Source: Thermocatellispora tengchongensis (GTDB lineage: Bacteria > Actinomycetota > Actinomycetes > Streptosporangiales > Streptosporangiaceae). Taken from it: a stretch of DNA of 64,000 nucleotides. This document shows positions 46,401 through 64,000 of this stretch, piece after piece. The stretch lies in NCBI RefSeq assembly GCF_014202315.1, contig NZ_JACHGN010000018.1, positions 1 through 64,000 of the forward strand, in the 5' to 3' direction. Below the pieces are notes generated by a model that searched no databases, was not told where the DNA came from, and saw only the letters and a program-made list of their open reading frames with translations. Positions within the stretch are counted from its first letter, which is position 1. The number at the start of each line of letters is the position of its first letter. Position numbers and translations under genes: made by a program.

Positions 46401-49400
46401 CCTTCGGGGCGGGCGCCGACGGCACCGGCTGGGGTGAGGGCGTCGGGGTGCTGGTCGTCGAGCGGCTGTCCGACGCGCTCCGCAACGGCCACCGGGTGCT
46501 GGCGGTCGTCCGCGGCAGCGCGGTGAACCAGGACGGCACCTCCAACGGGCTCACCGCCCCCAACGGCCCGTCCCAGCAGCGGGTCATCCGCGCCGCGCTG
46601 GCCGACGCCGGGCTGACCCCGGCCGACGTCGATGCCGTCGAGGCCCACGGGACCGGCACGGTGCTGGGCGACCCGATCGAGGCGCAGGCCCTGCTGGCCA
46701 CCTACGGGCAGGACCGGGCCGGCGACCGGCCGCTGTGGCTCGGCTCGGTGAAGTCGAACATCGGTCACACCCAGGCCGCCGCCGGCGTGGCCGGGATCAT
46801 CAAGATGGTCCTGGCGATGCGGCACGAGGTTCTCCCCGCCACCCTGCACGCGCAGGAGCCGTCCCCGCACGTGGACTGGTCGGCCGGCGACGTGCGGCTG
46901 CTGAGCGAGCCGGTGCCGTGGCCGGTGAACGGCCGGCCGCGCCGGGCCGGGGTGTCGTCCTTCGGGGTCAGCGGCACCAACGCGCACATCATCCTGGAGG
47001 AACCGCCCGCCCCCGGCGAGCCGCCCGTCCTCGAAGAACCGGACGAGCAGGACGACTCGGCGACGGAGACCGGGACGGCCGGCGCCGGGCGGCCGGTCCT
47101 CACCGGCGGGCCGGCCGCATGGCTGGTGTCCGCCAAGACCGCCGCCGGCCTGGCCCGGCAGGCGCACCGGCTGGCCGAGCACTGCCAGGCCGGCCCCGCA
47201 CCCGACGCCGGGGACGTCACGGGCGTCGCCGACATCACCGACATCGCCGACATCACCGATATCGCCGACATCGCCGACATCACCGACATCGCCTGGTCGC
47301 TGGCCACCACCCGGGCGGCGTTCGAGCACCGGGCCGTGGTCACCGGCACCGGAGCCGGCGACCTGATCGCCGGGCTGACCGCGCTGGCGGCCGGTGAGCC
47401 GGCCGCCGGGGTCGTGACCGGGACGGTCCCGGCCGGCGACCGGCGCGCGGTGTTCGTGTTCCCCGGCCAGGGGTCGCAGTGGCTCGGCATGGGCCGGGAG
47501 CTGGCGGAGTCGTCGCCGGTGTTCGCGGCCCGGCTGGCCGAGTGCGGTCAGGCGCTGGCCCCGTACGTGGACTGGTCCCTGGACGACGTACTGGCCGGAG
47601 CCGAAGGCGCGCCGAGCCTGGACCGGGCCGACGTCGTCCAGCCCGCACTGTGGGCGGTCATGGTGTCGCTGGCCGAGGTCTGGTCGGCGGCCGGCGTCGA
47701 ACCGGATGCGGTGGTCGGGCATTCCCAGGGCGAGATCGCCGCCGCCTGCGTCGCGGGGATCCTCTCCCTGGACGACGCCGCCAAGATCGTGGCCCTGCGC
47801 AGCCAGGCGCTGACGGCGCTGTCCGGGCGCGGCGGCATGCTGTCCGTCGCCGAACCGGCGCAGGCCGTGGAGGCCCGGGTCGCGGCCCGGGACGGCCGGC
47901 TGACGGTCGCGGCGGTCAACGGACCCGACGCCACCGTCGTCTCCGGCGACCCGGACGCCATCGAGCAACTGGCGGCCGAGTGCGAGCACGACGGCGTACG
48001 GGCCCGGGTCCTGCCGGTGGACTACGCCTCCCACGGCCCCCAGGTGGACGCCATCCGGGACGACGTGCTCACCGCACTCGCGGGGATCACCCCGAGGCCC
48101 GCCCGGCTGCCGATGGTGTCGGCGATGACCGGAGAGTTCCTCGACGCCTCCCAGCTCGGCGCCGACTACTGGTACGCGAGCCTGCGCGCGCCGGTGCGGT
48201 TCTCTGCGGCGATCGAGACGCTCGGCCGGGCCGGATACCGGGTGTTCATCGAGTCCTCGCCGCACCCGGTGCTGATCGCGGCGATCACCGCCACCCTGGA
48301 GCGGGCCGAGGACGGCGGCTCCAACCGGACGCCGGTGGTGGCCGGGACGCTGCGCCGCGACGACGGCGGTCCCGCCCGGCTCCTGCAGTCGCTGGCCGAG
48401 GCTCACGTCAACGGCGTGGGCGTGGACTGGCCGAAGGTGCTGCCCGCCGGACGGCGGATCGACCTGCCCACGTACGCCTTCGAGCACCGGCGCTACTGGT
48501 CCCGGATGTCCCTCGGCGGAGCCGGGGACGTCCGGTCGGCCGGGCTGGGCGCGGTCGGCCATCCGCTGCTCGGCGCGGCCGTCGAACTGGCAGGCGGGGA
48601 AGGGGTGGTCCTGACCGGACGGGTGTCCCTGCGCTCGCAGCCCTGGCTCGGCGATCACGCCGTCGGCGGCACGGTGGTGCTGCCGGGCACGGCGTTCGTG
48701 GAGTTCGCGGTGCGGGCCGGGTACGAGGCCGGGTGTGCCCGGATCGTCGAGCTGACCCTGGCGGCGCCGCTGGTCCTGCCGGCCACCGGCGCGGTCCAGG
48801 TTCAGGTCACGGTCGGCGCACCGGATCAGGACGGACACCGGACCGTCGAGATCTACTCCCGCCCCGACGAGTCCGAGGGCGTCCCGTGGACCCAGCACGC
48901 CAGTGGGCGGCTCGCGCCGGACCGGCCCGCCGACCTGCCGCAGCCCGCCGACTTCCTGGTCTGGCCCCCTGCGGACGCGCAAGCCGTCGATGTCTCCGGC
49001 CTGTACGAGACCCAGGCCGCGGGCGGATACGGCTACGGGCCGGTCTTCCGCGGCCTGCGGGCGGCCTGGCGGCGCGGTGCCGACGTCTTCGCCGAGATCG
49101 CCCTGCCCGACACCGCCGCCTCCGACGCCGCCCGGTTCGGCATCCACCCGGCCCTGCTGGACGCGTCCCTGCACGCGGCCGGCCTGCTCACCGGTACCGG
49201 CCAGGCTGCCGGCGGATCGGACGGCGGCGGATCGGAGGGCGGCGAATCGGACGGCGGCGAATCGGACGGCGTGCGGCTGCCCTTCGCCTGGACCGGAGTC
49301 TCGCTCCAGGCGGCCGGCGCGGCCACGCTGCGGGTCCGGCTCTCCCAGGACGGCGCCGGCGGCCTCGTCCTGGACGCGGCCGATCCCACCGGCCGTCCCG

Positions 49401-51445
49401 TCGTGTCGGTGGAGTCCCTGGTGCTGCGGCCGATCGCGGCCGGAGCCCTGCAAGCCGCCGCCAACGGCCTGCGCGACGCCCTCTTCGGCGTCGAATGGAT
49501 CCCGGTCGGCGGCGCCGAGACGTCGTCCGCCGGCCGATGGGCGCTGATCGGCGCCGACCCGTTCGGGATCGAGGCGGCCGGCAACCGGCTCGCCGCCACC
49601 GGCGTGACGCTGGAGACCCATCCGGACCTGGCCGCCCTGACCGAGGCGATCGAGGCCGGACTGCCCGCACCGGACCTGGTGCTGGCCGAGATCGGCACCG
49701 AGACCGCCACGGCGGGCAGCGAGGCCGCCCCCGGCGTCGCCGAGACCTCCCGGCTGATCGCCGGCCAGACCCTGGGCCTGGTCCAGCACTGGCTCACGCT
49801 CCCGGCCCTGTCCGAAGCCCGGCTGGTGATCCTGACACGGGGCGCCATCGCGGCGCGGCCCGGCGAGCCGGTCACCGACCTGGCCGCGGCCTCGGTGTGG
49901 GGGCTCGTCCGCTCCGCGCAGTCGGAGGAGCCGGGCCGCCTGGTCCTGATCGATCTCCCGGCGGACGGCGGCGCGGACGCGATCGGGCGCCTGGCCGCGG
50001 CCGTCGCGTCCGAGGAGCCGGAACTGGCGATCCGCGACCAGGGCGCCTACGGGCGGCGGCTGACCCGCCCGGCGAGCCGGCCGGAGCCGGACGCGGACCT
50101 CGTCGGGGACGCGCGGGAGCCCGGCCGCGGCACCGTCCTGATCACCGGGGGAACCGGCATGCTGGGGGCACTGGTCTCCCGGCACCTGGCGGCGACCGGG
50201 CGGGCCGGGCGGCTGACGCTGCTGAGCCGTTCGGGCCCGTCCGCCGAGGGGGCCGCGCTCCTGGCCGCCGACTGCGCGCAGGCCGGGGCCGGGGTGCGGA
50301 TCCTGGCCGCTGACGCCGCCGACCGGCCCGCTCTGGCCGCGGTGCTCGCCCGGAGCGAGGGCCCGCTGACCGCCGTCGTCCACACCGCCGGGGTCCTGGA
50401 CGACGGCGTGATCCGATCGCTGACCACCGAGCGGATCGACGCGGTGATGCGGCCCAAGGCCGACGTCGCCTGGAACCTGCACGAACTGACCCAGGGCGCC
50501 GATCTGGAGGCGTTCGTGCTGTTCTCGGCCGGGGCCGCGACCTTCGGCGCTCCCGGACAGGGCAACTACGCGGCCGGCAACGCCTTCCTCGACTCCCTGG
50601 CCGCCGGCCGGCGGGCGGCCGGGCTGCCCGCGATCTCGCTGGCCTGGGGACTGTGGGCCGACGCCAGCGCGATGACCGGGCACCTCAGCGCCGATGACCG
50701 GCAGCGGGCCGGCCGCGGCCTGATGAGCGAGATCACGGCCGAGGACGGCCTGGCCCTGCTGGATCTGGCCCTGACCCGGGACGAGGCGCTGCTGGTCCCG
50801 GCCCGGCTGAACGTGGCCGCCCTGCGAGGCCAGGCCGCCCGAGGCGAGCCGCCGGCCCCGCTCTGGCGCACCCTGACCGGCAACCCGCTGCGGCCGGCGT
50901 CCTCCGCCGGCGGCGCGGAAGCGGGGCGGCTGCTGCGGCAGCAGTTGAACGCGGTAGCCGAATCCGACCGCGACCGGATACTAATGAACCTGGTTCGCAC
51001 GCATGCGGCCGCCGTTCTCGGTCATTCCTCGGCCGACGCCGTGGGAGCCGGACGGGCTTTCAAGGATCTGGGATTCGACTCGCTGACCGCTTTGGAGCTA
51101 CGGAATCGGTTGAACGCCGCCACCGGGCTGAAACTGCCCGCGACCCTCGCATTCGACTACCCGACGCCGGCCGCCCTGTCTGAATACATCAAACGGGAGA
51201 TCGGCTATGACCAGGCCGGCTCGGGCTCGGCCGTCCTGGACGAAGTCGGCAAACTTGAAAAGCTGATCAAGGGAGTTCCCTCCGGTGATGGTGCGCGAGC
51301 CGCACTGGCCGCGCGTCTGAAAGCTCTGCTGCTGACCTTGGAGAGCGATCACGACGCGGCGGCCGGCGACGCGGCCGACAACGACATCGAGGCAGCCACG
51401 GTCGAGAACATCTTCGATCTTCTCGACAACGAGCTCGCCGATTAA
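31379..51445 (+). CDS. PKS-3: modular type I polyketide synthase (modules H, I, J, K)
   Basis: A 6688-residue protein adding four units. Start at ATG 31379, AGGGG 8 nt upstream. N-terminal docking helix (1-33); module H: KS 34, AT 593, KR motif 1245, ACP Ser 1574; module I: KS 1634, AT 2173, KR 2832, ACP 3145; module J: KS 3206, AT 3750, KR 4412, ACP 4726; module K: KS 4785, AT 5358, DH 5727, KR 6256, ACP 6568; docking tail 6607-6688. The ATs of H, I and K are methylmalonyl type; that of J is malonyl type (GHSVG, HAFH). H, I and J should leave hydroxyls; K carries a DH and a B-type KR, so an alkene is expected. Odd points: the K KR has Ala at the catalytic Ser position, and two short in-frame tandem repeats lie in K (47228-47290, 49211-49270). 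It follows PKS-2 by 28 nt and is separated from PKS-4 by a structured 200-nt gap. Confidence 0.98.
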   Translation: MAAVENEDKLRDYLKQVTTTLRRTRKRLRDRDREPIAIVGIGCRFPGGVREPEDFWNLLAAGTDAISAFPTDRGWDPEGIYAGLDGEASTTRVGGFLYDAADFDPGFFGISPREAITMDPQQRLLLETAWEAVERAGIDPASLKGSATGVFAGAGYGAYGTGLAEEGGSEGYLMIGSLTSVISGRVSYTLGLEGPAVTVDTACSSSLVAVHLACQALRSRECSMALAGGVAVMSIPSAFSEFSRQQGLAFDGRCKAFSADADGIGWGEGVGILVLERLSDARRNGRRVLAVIAGSAMNQDGASNGLTAPNGPSQQRVIRSALANAGLRADQVDAVEAHGTGTVLGDPIEAQALLATYGQDREDGRPLWLGSVKSNIGHTQTAAGVAGVIKMVLALQHRELPRTLHAEEPSPHVDWSAGEVRLLNEPVPWPANDGRPRRAGVSAFGVSGTNVHAIIEEAPPVTDPAADPDADPADPADAADPAGAAAEGAGTTSVALPVLTGSVPAWLVSARTTPGLAAQAARLGEFAQARPELDVAGVAWSLITTRSVFEHRAVVLGQDRDELLSGLSAVAAGEPAAGVVTGVVPAGGGGGRVVFVFPGQGSQWAGMGRELAEASPVFAARLAECGRALAPYVDWSLDDVLHAREGAPGLDRVDVVQPVLWAVMVSLAAVWQAAGVEPDAVVGHSQGEIAAAVVAGILTLEDAAKVVALRSRALTALSGRGGMLSIAESVTAVRVRVEPWGERVSVAAVNGPVATVVSGDPDALAEVLAACEREGVRARMLPVDYASHGPQVDELREEILKLLDGVAPQPGRVPMVSAMSGEFVEGPEMDAGYWYASLRATVEFSRAVEVLGRAGYGVFVETSPHPVLTASIAGTLESLADPEEAEGLSRPAPVVTGTLRRDDGGPARLLASLAEVHVRGVAVDWTTVVPAAPWVELPTYAFQRQRYWPKPIPAPVALGGGAGSVAEARFWSAVEAGDVDGLSRALSVDGTTLGELVPALASWRRRERDESLTADWRYRVSWVPVRDPAPVVLSGTWLVVAGAHLAGGDLVSACARALGERGARVVIAEVAPGEVTRSGLAKTIGEALLPGTDDGMPAPVAGVLSLLGLDESPLADRPVVPAGVAGTMGLLQALGDMGTTAPLWVLTQGAVTTGDGDVPARPIQAQVWGLGRTAGVEHPDRWGGLIDLPPVLDDRAQARLAGVLGGTREDQVAIRAGGIVARRLVRAPRRHGDRAWTPRGTVLLTGASGAIGPDLAAWLADAGAEHVVLSSRRGPGTPGASVLGALLAEAGTAVTMVACDVVDRDAVAGMLGWIPTVAPPLSTVIHGAVAVELMALEQADVDQLALALGAKVGGAAHLDELTADLDLDAFVLFSSITATWGVGEHGTYAAANAHLDALAENRRARGLPATSVAWGVWSSGGRFDDSANAPRDPAEPERPQSLVPERLRRQGLRLLEPQRALGVLGQVLADDETVLSVADVDWPRFSAVFNAMRSWPLLEEIPEARQIESGPGGTAVVTSGEAAALLERLAGVSAGQRERIVADLVAGHAAAVLGHASADEVEANRAFREMGFDSLTAVELRGRLNQATGLQLPSTVVFDYPSPAMLARQIVTRLMGTQQLVTAESRVTPVSAADPVVIVGMGCRFPGGVDSPEALWRLLATGGDAISGFPADRGWDIAGLLDAVPGSALASVTSEGGFVAGAADFDPAFFRISPREALAMDPQQRLLLETAWEALERTGLDPTTLRGSLTGVFVGAAASGYAAQTGYGAGIDGAEGHLLTGNVTSVISGRVSYTLGLEGPAVTVDTACSSALVSLHLAAQALRAGECDLALAGGVMVIADPAEFIGFSQQGALALDGRCKAFSADADGMGLAEGAGMIVLERLSDARRNGHTVLAVVAGSAINQDGASNGLTAPNGPSQQRVIRAALASAGLGTADVDAVEAHGTGTRLGDPIEAQAILATYGQDRPEGRPLWLGTVKSNIGHAQQAAGAAGIIKMVLALRHGLLPATLHAGVPSPHVDWSAGEVRLLTEPVEWQPNGRPRRAGVSAFGISGTNAHVILEEAPVPADADAEPDDAEPPAPVLLPDTQAWLVSGHTASGLIDQARRLAGHLAAHPDLGPLDVGWSLATTRSMFEHRAVITGAGRDELMAGLGALAAGKPAAGVVTGVAGATGPVVFVFPGQGSQWIGMGRELAAASPVFAARLAECGQALAPYVDWSLEDVLAGREGAPGLDRVDVVQPALWAVMVSLAAFWQAAGVIPDAVLGHSQGEIAAAVVAGILSLEDAAKVVALRSRALTALSGRGGMASLAEPAEAVTARIAPWDGRISVAAVNGPAATVVSGRPEALAELLAGCERDGVRARMLPVDYASHGPQVDAIRDEVLSLLETVAPRPGVIPMVSSMTGEFLTGPEMDAGYWYASLRAPVEFSRATEVLGRAGYGVFVETSAHPVLTAAITDTLDDLRRTSGTGEGPGSVREPVVTGTLRRDDGGPLRALASLAQLHAHGVFVDWTAVLPAGERIDLPTYAFQRQRYWPKPAPATAPASAVPAGESAFWAAVEGGDLDGLSQTLAVDGQRLREVLPALAAWRRRERGESTVADWRYRITWAPVTVPGSATLSGTWLVVAPAGESSTAETERCVQALTGHGARVLLAGIAPGEADRQALAGRISETLHAAAEDGGEEAGPDRGPVVAGVVSLLALDESPMPRWPVVPSGLAATMGLVQALGDAGIGAPLWVLTSGAVAAGAGEVPTGPLQAQTWAFGRVAGLEHPDRWGGLIDLPQTWDARSAGRLAAVLAGCGEDQVAIRAGGVLGRRLVRAPRPRPGGRWLPGGSVLVTGGTGGVGGHVARWLTGRGAARVVLSSRSGPAAAGAPALAAELAAAGTAVAVVAADAGERAQVTGLVNWIGATGPRLSSVMHAAGAGLGGPIDGMVASELADVSQAKAGGAVHLDEATAGLDLDAFVVFSSGAAAWGSGQLAGYAAANAALDALVEDRRGRGLAGTSVAWGLWGGGGMGDGPAGEVLQRLGLREMDPEPAITALAGVLDAGEALVAVADIDWARFAPVFTVQRPSPLLADLPDAQRALDAHMTSGDGAKEAGTALGRRLRGLNRPEQERILTDLVRAEAAAVLGHASAEAVPAGRAFKDLGFDSLTAVDLRTRLNAATGLKLPATLVFDHPTPAAVVRFLREELLGALTESAPPATALVAADPGEPIAIIGMGCRFPGGAGSPESFWELLATGTDAVSAFPADRGWDVDHLYDAAPDAGASTTRQGGFVYDAPGFDAAFFGISPREALAMDPQQRMLLETTWEALERAGIDPASLRGSQTGVFAGASYSAYGAGLVESSGSEGYVLTGNATAVISGRVSYTLGLEGPAVTVDTACSSSLVALHLAAQALRAGECSLALAGGVTVMATPGAFAEFSRQQGLAFDGRCKSFGAGADGTGWGEGAGVLVLERLSDARRNGHRVLAVVRGSAVNQDGASNGLTAPNGPSQQRVIRAALVGAGLTASDVDAVEAHGTGTVLGDPIEAQALLATYGQDRPEDRPLWLGSVKSNIGHTQAAAGVAGVIKMVLAMRHEVLPVTLFADEPSPHVDWSAGDVRLLTEPVAWPANGRPRRAGVSAFGVSGTNAHVILEEPPAVADDAATGLTDVTDAAETGATPPRPVPVLEPAPSAWPVSGKSAAALAAQAGRLAAHLAARPDLDPIDVGWSLARTRSAFEHRAVITGDLTSGLTALAAGASAAGVTRGAVPASGADRVGFLFAGQGAQRAGMGRDLHAASPVFAEAFDHACALLEAEIGLPIRDVVLGAGEDGEKDGGEDGDDRATQTLYAQAGLFAVEVGLVALLAAAGIVPDAVAGHSVGEIAAAHAAGVLTLAEACRLVAARGRLMQALPGGGAMAAIAATEAEVLATLEGTPGVSIAAVNGPSSMVISGDAAAVEAVTEVWRERGRRVRRLRVSHAFHSARMDPVLAELGEVAAGLEHSPPAVAWVGALTGELIREPDAGYWAEQARQPVRFADAVTTMAGQGVSVFIEIGPDGTLSAMGPAALPETGEGDGAEAAFIPMLRADTGAQASVLDALARAHVRGVNLDWSAVLPAGRIVELPTYAFQHRHYWPNPAPAAVPTGDGTGTEAEARFWAAVEHGDLAGLAGALDVDGERPFREVLPALASWRRRDRRESLTAGWRYRISWTPVPDPAPATLTGTWLVVSTNTGPDTESDLTRACAEALSGAGAQVVLAGAAAGEMDRGGLAALIRRALAGAHGDGDDALTPPVAGVLSLLATDETPLAGSPAVATGLAGTLGLVQALADLGIDAPVWAATCGAVATGPGETLTSPVQAQVWGLGRIVCLEHPGHWGGLIDLPPALDERTTARLVAVLAGSVARGEDQLAIRGSGILGRRLLPAPRPLGNGDWTSPGSALVTGGTGAIGGRVAHWLAERGVPRAVLVSRSGARASGVAERAARLAAEGTAVAVVACDTADRAQMAALLDWIDGSGPALRAVFHASGVPQGAAVLDTTVGDLATAASAKTAGAAHLDELTAGRELDAFVLFSSGAAIWGSRLQAAYAAANAYLDALAENRLGRGLPATSVSWGLWGGGGMGEGEGGAQLQRLGLREMDPEPAVGALATVLDHGEGLVTVADLDWARFAPVFTLHRPSALISELPQVRLALSEPASDGDGQATGAASELGQRLRGLARPDQNRILTDLVRTEAALVLGHPSPDAVEAGRAFKDVGFDSLTAVELRDRLNTATGLKLPATSVFDYPTPAALAEHLRAGLTGEQAGAPVPAQVAAASDEPIAIVGMSCRLPGGSGTLDDFWTLLATGTDAISGFPSDRGWETFDAGGGEAGSFTPVGGFVYDAGDFDAAFFGISPREALAMDPQQRLLLEASWEALEHAGIDPGSLRGTAAGVFAGAWSSGYGMSLHPSGDSAGAEGYFLTGSATSVISGRVAYTLGLEGPAVTVDTACSSSLVALHLACQSLRSGESSLALAGGVTVMATPGAFAEFAVQQGLAGDGRCKSFGAGADGTGWGEGVGVLVVERLSDALRNGHRVLAVVRGSAVNQDGTSNGLTAPNGPSQQRVIRAALADAGLTPADVDAVEAHGTGTVLGDPIEAQALLATYGQDRAGDRPLWLGSVKSNIGHTQAAAGVAGIIKMVLAMRHEVLPATLHAQEPSPHVDWSAGDVRLLSEPVPWPVNGRPRRAGVSSFGVSGTNAHIILEEPPAPGEPPVLEEPDEQDDSATETGTAGAGRPVLTGGPAAWLVSAKTAAGLARQAHRLAEHCQAGPAPDAGDVTGVADITDIADITDIADIADITDIAWSLATTRAAFEHRAVVTGTGAGDLIAGLTALAAGEPAAGVVTGTVPAGDRRAVFVFPGQGSQWLGMGRELAESSPVFAARLAECGQALAPYVDWSLDDVLAGAEGAPSLDRADVVQPALWAVMVSLAEVWSAAGVEPDAVVGHSQGEIAAACVAGILSLDDAAKIVALRSQALTALSGRGGMLSVAEPAQAVEARVAARDGRLTVAAVNGPDATVVSGDPDAIEQLAAECEHDGVRARVLPVDYASHGPQVDAIRDDVLTALAGITPRPARLPMVSAMTGEFLDASQLGADYWYASLRAPVRFSAAIETLGRAGYRVFIESSPHPVLIAAITATLERAEDGGSNRTPVVAGTLRRDDGGPARLLQSLAEAHVNGVGVDWPKVLPAGRRIDLPTYAFEHRRYWSRMSLGGAGDVRSAGLGAVGHPLLGAAVELAGGEGVVLTGRVSLRSQPWLGDHAVGGTVVLPGTAFVEFAVRAGYEAGCARIVELTLAAPLVLPATGAVQVQVTVGAPDQDGHRTVEIYSRPDESEGVPWTQHASGRLAPDRPADLPQPADFLVWPPADAQAVDVSGLYETQAAGGYGYGPVFRGLRAAWRRGADVFAEIALPDTAASDAARFGIHPALLDASLHAAGLLTGTGQAAGGSDGGGSEGGESDGGESDGVRLPFAWTGVSLQAAGAATLRVRLSQDGAGGLVLDAADPTGRPVVSVESLVLRPIAAGALQAAANGLRDALFGVEWIPVGGAETSSAGRWALIGADPFGIEAAGNRLAATGVTLETHPDLAALTEAIEAGLPAPDLVLAEIGTETATAGSEAAPGVAETSRLIAGQTLGLVQHWLTLPALSEARLVILTRGAIAARPGEPVTDLAAASVWGLVRSAQSEEPGRLVLIDLPADGGADAIGRLAAAVASEEPELAIRDQGAYGRRLTRPASRPEPDADLVGDAREPGRGTVLITGGTGMLGALVSRHLAATGRAGRLTLLSRSGPSAEGAALLAADCAQAGAGVRILAADAADRPALAAVLARSEGPLTAVVHTAGVLDDGVIRSLTTERIDAVMRPKADVAWNLHELTQGADLEAFVLFSAGAATFGAPGQGNYAAGNAFLDSLAAGRRAAGLPAISLAWGLWADASAMTGHLSADDRQRAGRGLMSEITAEDGLALLDLALTRDEALLVPARLNVAALRGQAARGEPPAPLWRTLTGNPLRPASSAGGAEAGRLLRQQLNAVAESDRDRILMNLVRTHAAAVLGHSSADAVGAGRAFKDLGFDSLTALELRNRLNAATGLKLPATLAFDYPTPAALSEYIKREIGYDQAGSGSAVLDEVGKLEKLIKGVPSGDGARAALAARLKALLLTLESDHDAAAGDAADNDIEAATVENIFDLLDNELAD
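31478..36230 (+). other. Module H: KS-AT(methylmalonyl)-KR(A2)-ACP
   Basis: KS Cys is at 31985-31987 and His at 32390-32392. The AT has GHSQG (Ser 33431-33433) and YASH 33731-33742. The KR has TGASGAIG 35111-35134, Lys 35429-35431, Ser 35501-35503, Trp 35516-35518, His 35531-35533 at Tyr-3 and Tyr 35540-35542, so A2. ACP Ser is at 36098-36100. The KS-AT linker contains an Ala/Asp/Pro-rich run (around 32760-32840) made of imperfect short repeats. Confidence 0.93.
35128..35652 (+). repeat. 525-bp near-identical KR segment shared with module F (25341-25865)
   Basis: Partner copy in PKS-3, at a constant offset of 9787 from the PKS-2 copy. Confidence 0.92.
36278..40945 (+). other. Module I: KS(CSSA class)-AT(methylmalonyl)-KR(A1)-ACP
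   Basis: The KS opens with DPVVIVGMG and has Cys 36800-36802 in DTACSSA and His 37205-37207. The AT has GHSQG (Ser 38171-38173) and YASH 38471-38482. The KR has TGGTGGVG 39872-39895, Lys 40190-40192, Ser 40262-40264, Trp 40277-40279 and Tyr 40301-40303, so A1. ACP Ser is at 40811-40813. It is the third member of the E/G/I series. Confidence 0.93.
40994..45695 (+). other. Module J: KS-AT(malonyl)-KR(A1)-ACP
   Basis: KS Cys is at 41504-41506 and His at 41909-41911. The AT begins [14 protein letters not shown] instead of the FVFPGQG start seen in all the others, has GHSVG (Ser 42932-42934) and HAFH (43229-43240), the malonyl-CoA pattern. It also has an acidic Gly/Glu/Asp insert near 42779-42825. 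The KR has TGGTGAIG 44612-44635, Lys 44930-44932, Ser 45002-45004, Trp 45017-45019 and Tyr 45041-45043 with Gln at Tyr-3, so an L-hydroxyl. ACP Ser is at 45554-45556 (DVGFDSL). Expected unit: beta-hydroxy without alpha-methyl. Confidence 0.94.
47228..47290 (+). repeat. In-frame tandem repeat, 7 x 9 nt
   Basis: Seven back-to-back copies of a 9-nt unit of the form (gcc or acc)-gac-atc, with one gat variant, encode alternating ADI and TDI tripeptides in the KS-AT linker region of module K, just before the conserved IAWSLATTR. The other modules have no such insertion at this point. Confidence 0.95.
49211..49270 (+). repeat. In-frame tandem repeat, 4 x 15 nt
   Basis: Four copies of a 15-nt unit encode [20 protein letters not shown] inside the DH domain of module K, after the catalytic LDASLH. 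The equivalent spot in module M is a short non-repetitive loop, so this is a Gly/Ser-rich loop expansion. Confidence 0.95.
51197..51442 (+). other. C-terminal docking region of PKS-3
   Basis: About 82 residues after the ACP. A helix with [14 protein letters not shown] is followed by an Ala/Leu-rich helix and the acidic terminal helix [15 protein letters not shown]. It is expected to bind the N-terminus of PKS-4. Confidence 0.85.
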
Positions 51446-51511
51446 CGAGTGCCCCTTTTTCAACCTCATCCCGTCCGCTCGGAGCAGGGAAGCGGGCCGA
51501 GAGCCGAGGGG

Positions 51512-51558
51512 CCGGAATCGAGTCGTGCCAGGCGACCCTGGTCACAACTCGATTCCGG
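51512..51558. repeat. Long hairpin, 12-bp perfect stem base plus imperfect upper stem
   Basis: 51512-51523 (ccggaatcgagt) pairs exactly with 51547-51558. Above one mismatch, gtg 51525-51527 pairs with cac 51543-51545, and ccagg 51528-51532 pairs with cctgg 51537-51541 around a cgac loop. No T-run follows on the + strand. It could be an unconventional terminator, an RNA-processing or attenuation structure, or an operator. Confidence 0.9.
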
Positions 51559-51563
51559 GCGGC

Positions 51564-51582
51564 CTTCCCACCCCATGGGAAG
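51564..51582. repeat. Short hairpin
   Basis: Seven-bp stem cttccca / tgggaag (51564-51570 with 51576-51582) with a 5-nt loop. Confidence 0.75.
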
Positions 51583-51600
51583 AGGCGGTTGAAAAAGGCT

Positions 51601-51620
51601 CGGCGTCAAGGCCGACGCCG
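51601..51620. repeat. Short hairpin upstream of the PKS-4 ribosome binding site
   Basis: Seven-bp stem cggcgtc / gacgccg (51601-51607 with 51614-51620) with a 6-nt loop, 11 nt before the GAGGAG site. It may affect ribosome access. Confidence 0.7.
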
Positions 51621-51631
51621 GGACGATGTGC

Positions 51632-51637
51632 GAGGAG
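51632..51637 (+). promoter_or_regulatory. Ribosome binding site of PKS-4
   Basis: GAGGAG lies 8 nt before the ATG at 51646, the strongest of the three visible sites. Confidence 0.8.
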
Positions 51638-51645
51638 CCGTTTCC

Positions 51646-64000
<12,355 letters not shown>

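Larger units (their letters stand above)
45731..51190 (+). other. Module K: KS-AT(methylmalonyl)-DH-KR(B type)-ACP
   Basis: KS Cys is at 46241-46243 and His at 46646-46648. The AT has GHSQG (Ser 47723-47725) and YASH 48023-48034. The DH has HxxxGxxxxP starting with His 48656-48658 and a canonical LDASLH (Asp 49160-49162, His 49172-49174). The KR has TGGTGMLG 50144-50167, LDD 50396-50404, Lys 50456-50458 and Tyr 50567-50569, but Ala (50528-50530) where the catalytic Ser normally stands. ACP Ser is at 51080-51082. There is no ER between DH and KR. Expected product: alpha-methyl trans alkene, provided the KR works. Confidence 0.93.
51454..51598. repeat. Outer inverted repeat, 12-bp perfect arms
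   Basis: The left arm 51454-51465 (cctttttcaacc) and the right arm 51587-51598 (ggttgaaaaagg) are exact reverse complements, 121 nt apart. Pairing can extend inward with a bulge (51466-51472 with 51577-51583, one mismatch), which would compete with the hairpin at 51564-51582. Confidence 0.9.
51446..51645 (+). other. 200-nt structured intergenic region between PKS-3 and PKS-4
   Basis: No reading frame of note. It contains three separate hairpins plus an outer inverted repeat, listed separately. The two other gene junctions here are only 27-28 nt with no such structure. A strong GAGGAG ribosome binding site ends the region. A clear -35/-10 promoter is not visible; TTGAAA at 51589-51594 has no convincing -10 partner. 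Confidence 0.8.

Noticed and set aside
51512-51558. Classic rho-independent terminator after PKS-3
   Set aside because: The stem is strong, but no run of T follows on the + strand, and the next gene is co-directional and functionally linked. I kept it as a hairpin of unknown role.
51589-51630. Sigma70-like promoter upstream of PKS-4 from TTGAAA at 51589
   Set aside because: No plausible -10 box at 16-18 nt spacing; the T/A run is better explained as an arm of the outer inverted repeat.

Overview
The whole 64 kb is the inside of one giant type I modular polyketide synthase (PKS) locus, read left to right on the + strand. It holds four very large, co-directional PKS genes, called here PKS-1 to PKS-4. 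PKS-1 has lost its 5' end to the window edge and PKS-4 its 3' end. Very high GC, almost exclusively G/C third codon positions and actinobacterial-style PKS domains point to a filamentous actinomycete; nothing here fixes the genus. No tRNA, rRNA, CRISPR, insertion sequence, regulator, tailoring enzyme, loading module or thioesterase is present, so both ends of the assembly line lie outside the window.

Layout. PKS-1 (1-12213): end of module A (AT linker-KR-ACP), module B (KS-AT-DH-KR-ACP), module C (KS-AT-KR-ACP). PKS-2 (12241-31350): modules D, E, F, G, all KS-AT-KR-ACP. PKS-3 (31379-51445): modules H and I (KS-AT-KR-ACP), J (KS-AT-KR-ACP with the only malonyl-type AT) and K (KS-AT-DH-KR-ACP). 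PKS-4 (51646-64000+): module L (KS-AT-KR-ACP), M (KS-AT-DH-ER-KR-ACP) and the start of the module N ketosynthase. The intergenic gaps are 27, 28 and 200 nt. The 200-nt gap is packed with nested inverted repeats and is the only substantial non-coding DNA here.

How they work together. Each protein ends in a C-terminal docking region and the next starts with a coiled-coil N-terminal docking helix, so the growing chain should pass PKS-1 to 2 to 3 to 4 in gene order. Ten of the twelve complete AT domains carry GHSQG plus YASH (methylmalonyl-CoA type), J carries GHSVG plus HAFH (malonyl type), and M carries a divergent YAPH. The reading is an unbroken run of eight ketoreductase-only modules (C to J), all with A-type KRs, giving a polypropionate polyol. 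Dehydrating modules B and K flank that run, and then follow L (hydroxyl) and M (full reduction). The product is probably a large polyhydroxylated macrolide or polyether-type polyketide; I do not recognise a specific known compound.

Most notable structure. Modules D-E, F-G and H-I look like three copies of a two-module unit that alternates A2-type and A1-type KRs. The ketosynthases that follow A2 KRs (E, G, I, M) form their own sequence class. Several stretches up to about 1.5 kb are nearly identical between modules, which suggests ongoing gene conversion.
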